From the NCBI GenBank assembly GCA_937870605.1, contig CALMZW010000374.1:1-15013 (forward strand): DNA of 15,013 bases, in the 5' to 3' direction. Made by a program: the position numbers and the translations under genes. The notes under the pieces were generated by a model. The model was not told the origin of the DNA and did not search any database. It worked only from the letters and a program-made list of their open reading frames with translations. Shown here in pieces: positions 12,944 to 15,013 of this stretch. Within the stretch, counting starts at the first letter, position 1. Each line of letters opens with the position of its first letter. Source of the stretch: an uncultured Synergistaceae bacterium. Its GTDB lineage: Bacteria; Synergistota; Synergistia; Synergistales; Aminobacteriaceae.

Positions 12944-13714
12944 TCAGAGCCGGTACGACAGGGCTGAGCCCCGGAGCGGACGCAGCACGGCGCGGAAAAA
13001 GAACCGGGCCGCCATCGCGGCGACCTCGGCGGTCAGCTTTTCGACCGCTTCGGTGAGTCCCGTCACCTTGCCGTCCACGAAGATCTTCCCCGTGTCGAAC
13101 GCCATGGTCTTCAGGAGTTCGAGCGCCTCCTGCGCCTTCTTCGCGTTCTTCAGCGCCCGGGCCTTGTAGAACGACAGGATCGACGACAGGCGCGTCCGGC
13201 CCGCGAGAACGCCGTTCGGCTCCCGCACGAGAACGCGGTCGAGTTTGATGTCCTCGCCAACGATCCCCTCGACCCGCCCGATGATCTCGTAATCTCCCTT
13301 GTCGCTCGCGTGGTACGAGAGATCCGTCGCCGCCAGCGTCCGCACCTTCTCCCGGTCGCCCCAGAGCGTCGTTTCGCCCTTGTAGTATTTCGACAGCGCA
13401 ACGAGCGAAAACTCTCGACCCGCCTCGTAGTCTCCGGTCCGGAGCCGGCTCGATCCGATGATATAGTTCCCCTCGCCCTTCCGGTCCTCCGGCAGACGTT
13501 CGAGCACCGCGCCCATGACCTTGATCGCCCGGGCGTAGTCCCCTTCGCGGAACAGGGCGAGCGCCCGGTCCGCCTCTCGGTTCACCACGGCCGCCGCCCC
13601 GCCGCCGCCTTCGCCGCCGCCGCCTCCTCCGCTTGTCGCCATTGCGCAGCTTCCCGACAGCATCAGAACAGCCGCCATGACGAGAAGACCTCCGAAAACG
13701 CAACGCGCTTTCAT
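12944..13714 (-). CDS. Glycine-rich probable lipoprotein with TPR-like helices
   Basis: This is a 256-residue exported protein of unknown function. The N-terminus MKARCVFGGLLVMAAVLML is followed by SGSC, an imperfect lipobox with Cys23, then an unusual low-complexity SGGGGGGEGGGG stretch (about 28-39), a likely flexible tether. The following region is mostly helical with TPR-like spacing (ADRALALFREGDYARAIKVM at about 48-67 and SSRLRTGDYEAGREFSLVAL). There is a more beta-like centre around VEGIVGEDIKLDRVLVREP, and further helices after that. Start ATG 13714 lies 9 nt after GGAAGG; ATG 13720 is an alternative but too close to that site. It lies 29 bp after the CsgG/FlgO-TPR gene and 50 bp before the short CsgG/FlgO-like gene, in one operon. 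Confidence 0.72.
   Translation of the reverse strand: MKARCVFGGLLVMAAVLMLSGSCAMATSGGGGGGEGGGGAAAVVNREADRALALFREGDYARAIKVMGAVLERLPEDRKGEGNYIIGSSRLRTGDYEAGREFSLVALSKYYKGETTLWGDREKVRTLAATDLSYHASDKGDYEIIGRVEGIVGEDIKLDRVLVREPNGVLAGRTRLSSILSFYKARALKNAKKAQEALELLKTMAFDTGKIFVDGKVTGLTEAVEKLTAEVAAMAARFFFRAVLRPLRGSALSYRL
13602..13631. repeat. Short triplet-rich tract in the lipoprotein gene
   Basis: A plus-strand run of ccg/cct triplets encodes the polyglycine linker on the minus strand. Such tracts can change length by slippage in units of three, altering the tether length without breaking the frame. Confidence 0.6.
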
Positions 13715-13743
13715 GGACATCCACCTTCCTCTCCCGGTTCGGT

Positions 13744-14937
13744 TTACTTGTTCTCCATCCACTTCCGCAGCTGCTTCGCCTTGTTCGGGTCGTTCTTCTC
13801 CAGGGCGGAGAGCATTCGCCTCGCTTTCGCGTCCTCTCCGCGAAGCGAGTGGATCATTCCCAGAAGCATCTGCGCCTCCGCGTTCTCTCCGTCGATCTCC
13901 AGCGCGTCTTCCAAGACCTCGGCGGCCTCGTCGAGCGCCCCCACCTCGAAAAAGACCTGCCCCAGCGCGAGATAGGCCGGAACGTAGCGGTCGTCCGCCG
14001 CCACCGCGCGCGCGAAGAAGTCCGCGGCCTCTTCGGTCCGCTTCCGGTTCTTGTAGGACTGCCCCATCAGGAAGTACGGCTCCGGAAGGTTCGGCGCGAG
14101 TTTCATCGCCTTCTCCAGTTCCGGCGTCGCCTTGTAGTAGTCGCCCATCATGAAGTAGCACTTTCCGGCAAGAAGGGACGCTTCCGCAAGCGTCGGGTCG
14201 AACATCGCAGCCTGCCGGGCCGCGAGGAGCGCGTCCTGATAGCGGCCGCTCTCGAAGAGGATCCCGCCGAGGATGAAGCGGAGCAGCGCATGTCCGGGAC
14301 TCATTCGCGTCATCTTCTCCCAGAACGGGATCGATGCGGACAGGTTTCCGAGGTTGTAGCGCCCGAGGGCCTCGTAGAGGTAGTAGCGGTAGTCTTCGGT
14401 CGCCTTTCCCTTCGCGGGCGTCTTCCCCGTCACGGTTGCGAGGATGTCCGCCGCGAGGTTTTTCGACGCGAGCGCGATGTCGTCCTCCCCGTCCCGGGAG
14501 ATTCGCTCGAAGCTCGCGAGAACGACCGCCGTCCGGACATCGACGAGACGGGCCGTGGCGACGACGATGGAGCCGAAGCGGGTCACCGCTCCGACAAGAA
14601 AGTAGTTCGCGCCGACGAGCTTTCCGGTCCGGACGGCGGTCTTCTCGTCCACGAGGCCGGAGAGGGCCAGTCGGTGCTCCTTCGCGAGCGCCGCGAACTG
14701 ACTCCGTTCGACGATGACGAGATCCCTGTGCCCCACAAGCTCGGAGGTAATGGCCTCGCTCACGGCCGAACCGAGCTGAATGCTCGTCCCCTGGGCGAGA
14801 AATGGGGTGACGGCGAGCGTGACCGCGGCGTCGGCGCGTCCGTTTTCCGGAACGCACGGAACCAGGAGAACGCACAGAAAAAGCGTCGCGACAAAGCGGG
14901 CGAAGCTCCCCGCGCACCCCCCGAATTTCGTCCTCAT
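13744..14937 (-). CDS. Exported CsgG/FlgO-like domain protein with C-terminal TPR repeats
   Basis: This 397-residue protein starts with a signal peptide (ARFVATLFLCVLLVPCV, cleavage probably after RADA). A CsgG/FlgO-like domain follows (about 39-170): VTLAVTPFLAQGTSIQLGSA, VIVERSQFAALAKEHRLALS, GKLVGANYFLVGAV and ATARLVDVRTAVVLASF. From about 184 to 390 there are repeated 34-residue TPR units, e.g. AEASLLAGKCYFMMGDYYKA, EPYFLMGQSYKNRKRTEEAA and VPAYLALGQVFFEVGALDEA. TPRs normally bind partner proteins. Start ATG 14937 has GGAGG at 14947-14951 with 9-nt spacing, better than an in-frame ATG at 15000. It is the first gene of the envelope operon, and its first domain is paralogous to the third gene. 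The role is inferred to be assembly or secretion in the periplasm. Confidence 0.87.
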   Translation of the reverse strand: MRTKFGGCAGSFARFVATLFLCVLLVPCVPENGRADAAVTLAVTPFLAQGTSIQLGSAVSEAITSELVGHRDLVIVERSQFAALAKEHRLALSGLVDEKTAVRTGKLVGANYFLVGAVTRFGSIVVATARLVDVRTAVVLASFERISRDGEDDIALASKNLAADILATVTGKTPAKGKATEDYRYYLYEALGRYNLGNLSASIPFWEKMTRMSPGHALLRFILGGILFESGRYQDALLAARQAAMFDPTLAEASLLAGKCYFMMGDYYKATPELEKAMKLAPNLPEPYFLMGQSYKNRKRTEEAADFFARAVAADDRYVPAYLALGQVFFEVGALDEAAEVLEDALEIDGENAEAQMLLGMIHSLRGEDAKARRMLSALEKNDPNKAKQLRKWMENK

Positions 14938-14963
14938 GCCCGCACACCTCCAGCATAAACGTC

Positions 14964-14975
14964 TACAATATTGTA
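14964..14975. promoter_or_regulatory. Perfect 12-bp palindrome over the envelope operon -10
   Basis: TACAATATTGTA is a perfect palindrome whose minus-strand reading contains the whole -10 hexamer TACAAT and reaches the predicted start site. A protein bound here would block RNA polymerase, so it is a candidate operator. It lies in a short AT-rich island. Confidence 0.5.
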
Positions 14976-14998
14976 TTTTCAAAATTTTAACATGTCGC
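14970..14998 (-). promoter_or_regulatory. Sigma-70 promoter of the envelope operon
   Basis: Minus strand GCGACA (-35, 14998-14993), 17-bp AT-rich spacer, TACAAT (-10, 14975-14970). The predicted start is near 14963, giving a leader of about 26 nt that contains the GGAGG ribosome site at 14947-14951. The same -35 hexamer and spacing are seen before phosphatase 1. Confidence 0.65.
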
Positions 14999-15013
14999 AA
15001 AGGACGCGTAAAG

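Noticed and set aside
13849..14958. 369-codon plus-strand open frame opposite the CsgG/FlgO-TPR gene
   Set aside because: Antisense of a well-supported exported TPR protein; no domain or signal in the plus-strand product.
1..15013. CRISPR arrays, tRNA or rRNA genes, insertion sequences, integrase genes
   Set aside because: No regularly spaced repeats, cloverleaf-like segments, transposase or integrase motifs were seen on reading both strands.

Overview
The window is gene-dense, GC-rich bacterial DNA. Most genes sit on the minus strand in short operons; two plus-strand blocks interrupt them. Several proteins carry Sec-type signal peptides, and there are CsgG/FlgO-like envelope proteins and a probable lipoprotein, which suggests a diderm (Gram-negative type) bacterium. 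The exact lineage cannot be read from the window. Synergistota-like is only an impression from the YibE/F and alkaline phosphatase gene types.

Layout. (1) Positions 1-2759, plus strand: the 3' end of a type I restriction-modification operon. It holds the hsdS tail, a rhuM-family gene and hsdM, joined by two ATGA start/stop overlaps; hsdR is not in the window. (2) Positions 2784-7841, minus strand: two paralogous secreted alkaline phosphatases with a YibE/F-family membrane protein between them, followed by an AlkA-like DNA glycosylase overlapping the last phosphatase. (3) Positions 8078-9905, minus strand: msrA followed by a B12-binding-type radical SAM gene that overlaps it. The radical SAM gene appears to lack a standard start codon and may start at ATT. 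(4) Positions 9996-11590, plus strand: a toxin-antitoxin module. A small MqsR-like toxin is followed by an antitoxin that fuses an MqsA-like zinc/HTH region to a Panacea (DUF4065/SocA-like) domain. It has a strong promoter overlaid with tandem near-identical operators and ends in a clear intrinsic terminator. (5) Positions 11597-14937, minus strand: a three-gene envelope operon (CsgG/FlgO-like+TPR protein, glycine-rich probable lipoprotein, short CsgG/FlgO-like protein) with a promoter containing a perfect 12-bp palindrome and a strong terminator. A YgjP-type metallopeptidase gene starts only a few bases past that terminator.

How the parts fit. The restriction-modification block and the toxin-antitoxin block look like accessory defence or stress modules set among chromosomal genes. 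The phosphatases are exported and probably release phosphate outside the cytoplasm. MsrA repairs oxidised methionine. The terminal envelope operon is the least explained chromosomal system here: its first and third genes are paralogues that share one domain, with a lipoprotein between them. The most interesting leads are the MqsR-like/MqsA-Panacea pair, the ATT start, the metal-site divergence of the two phosphatases, and the envelope operon.
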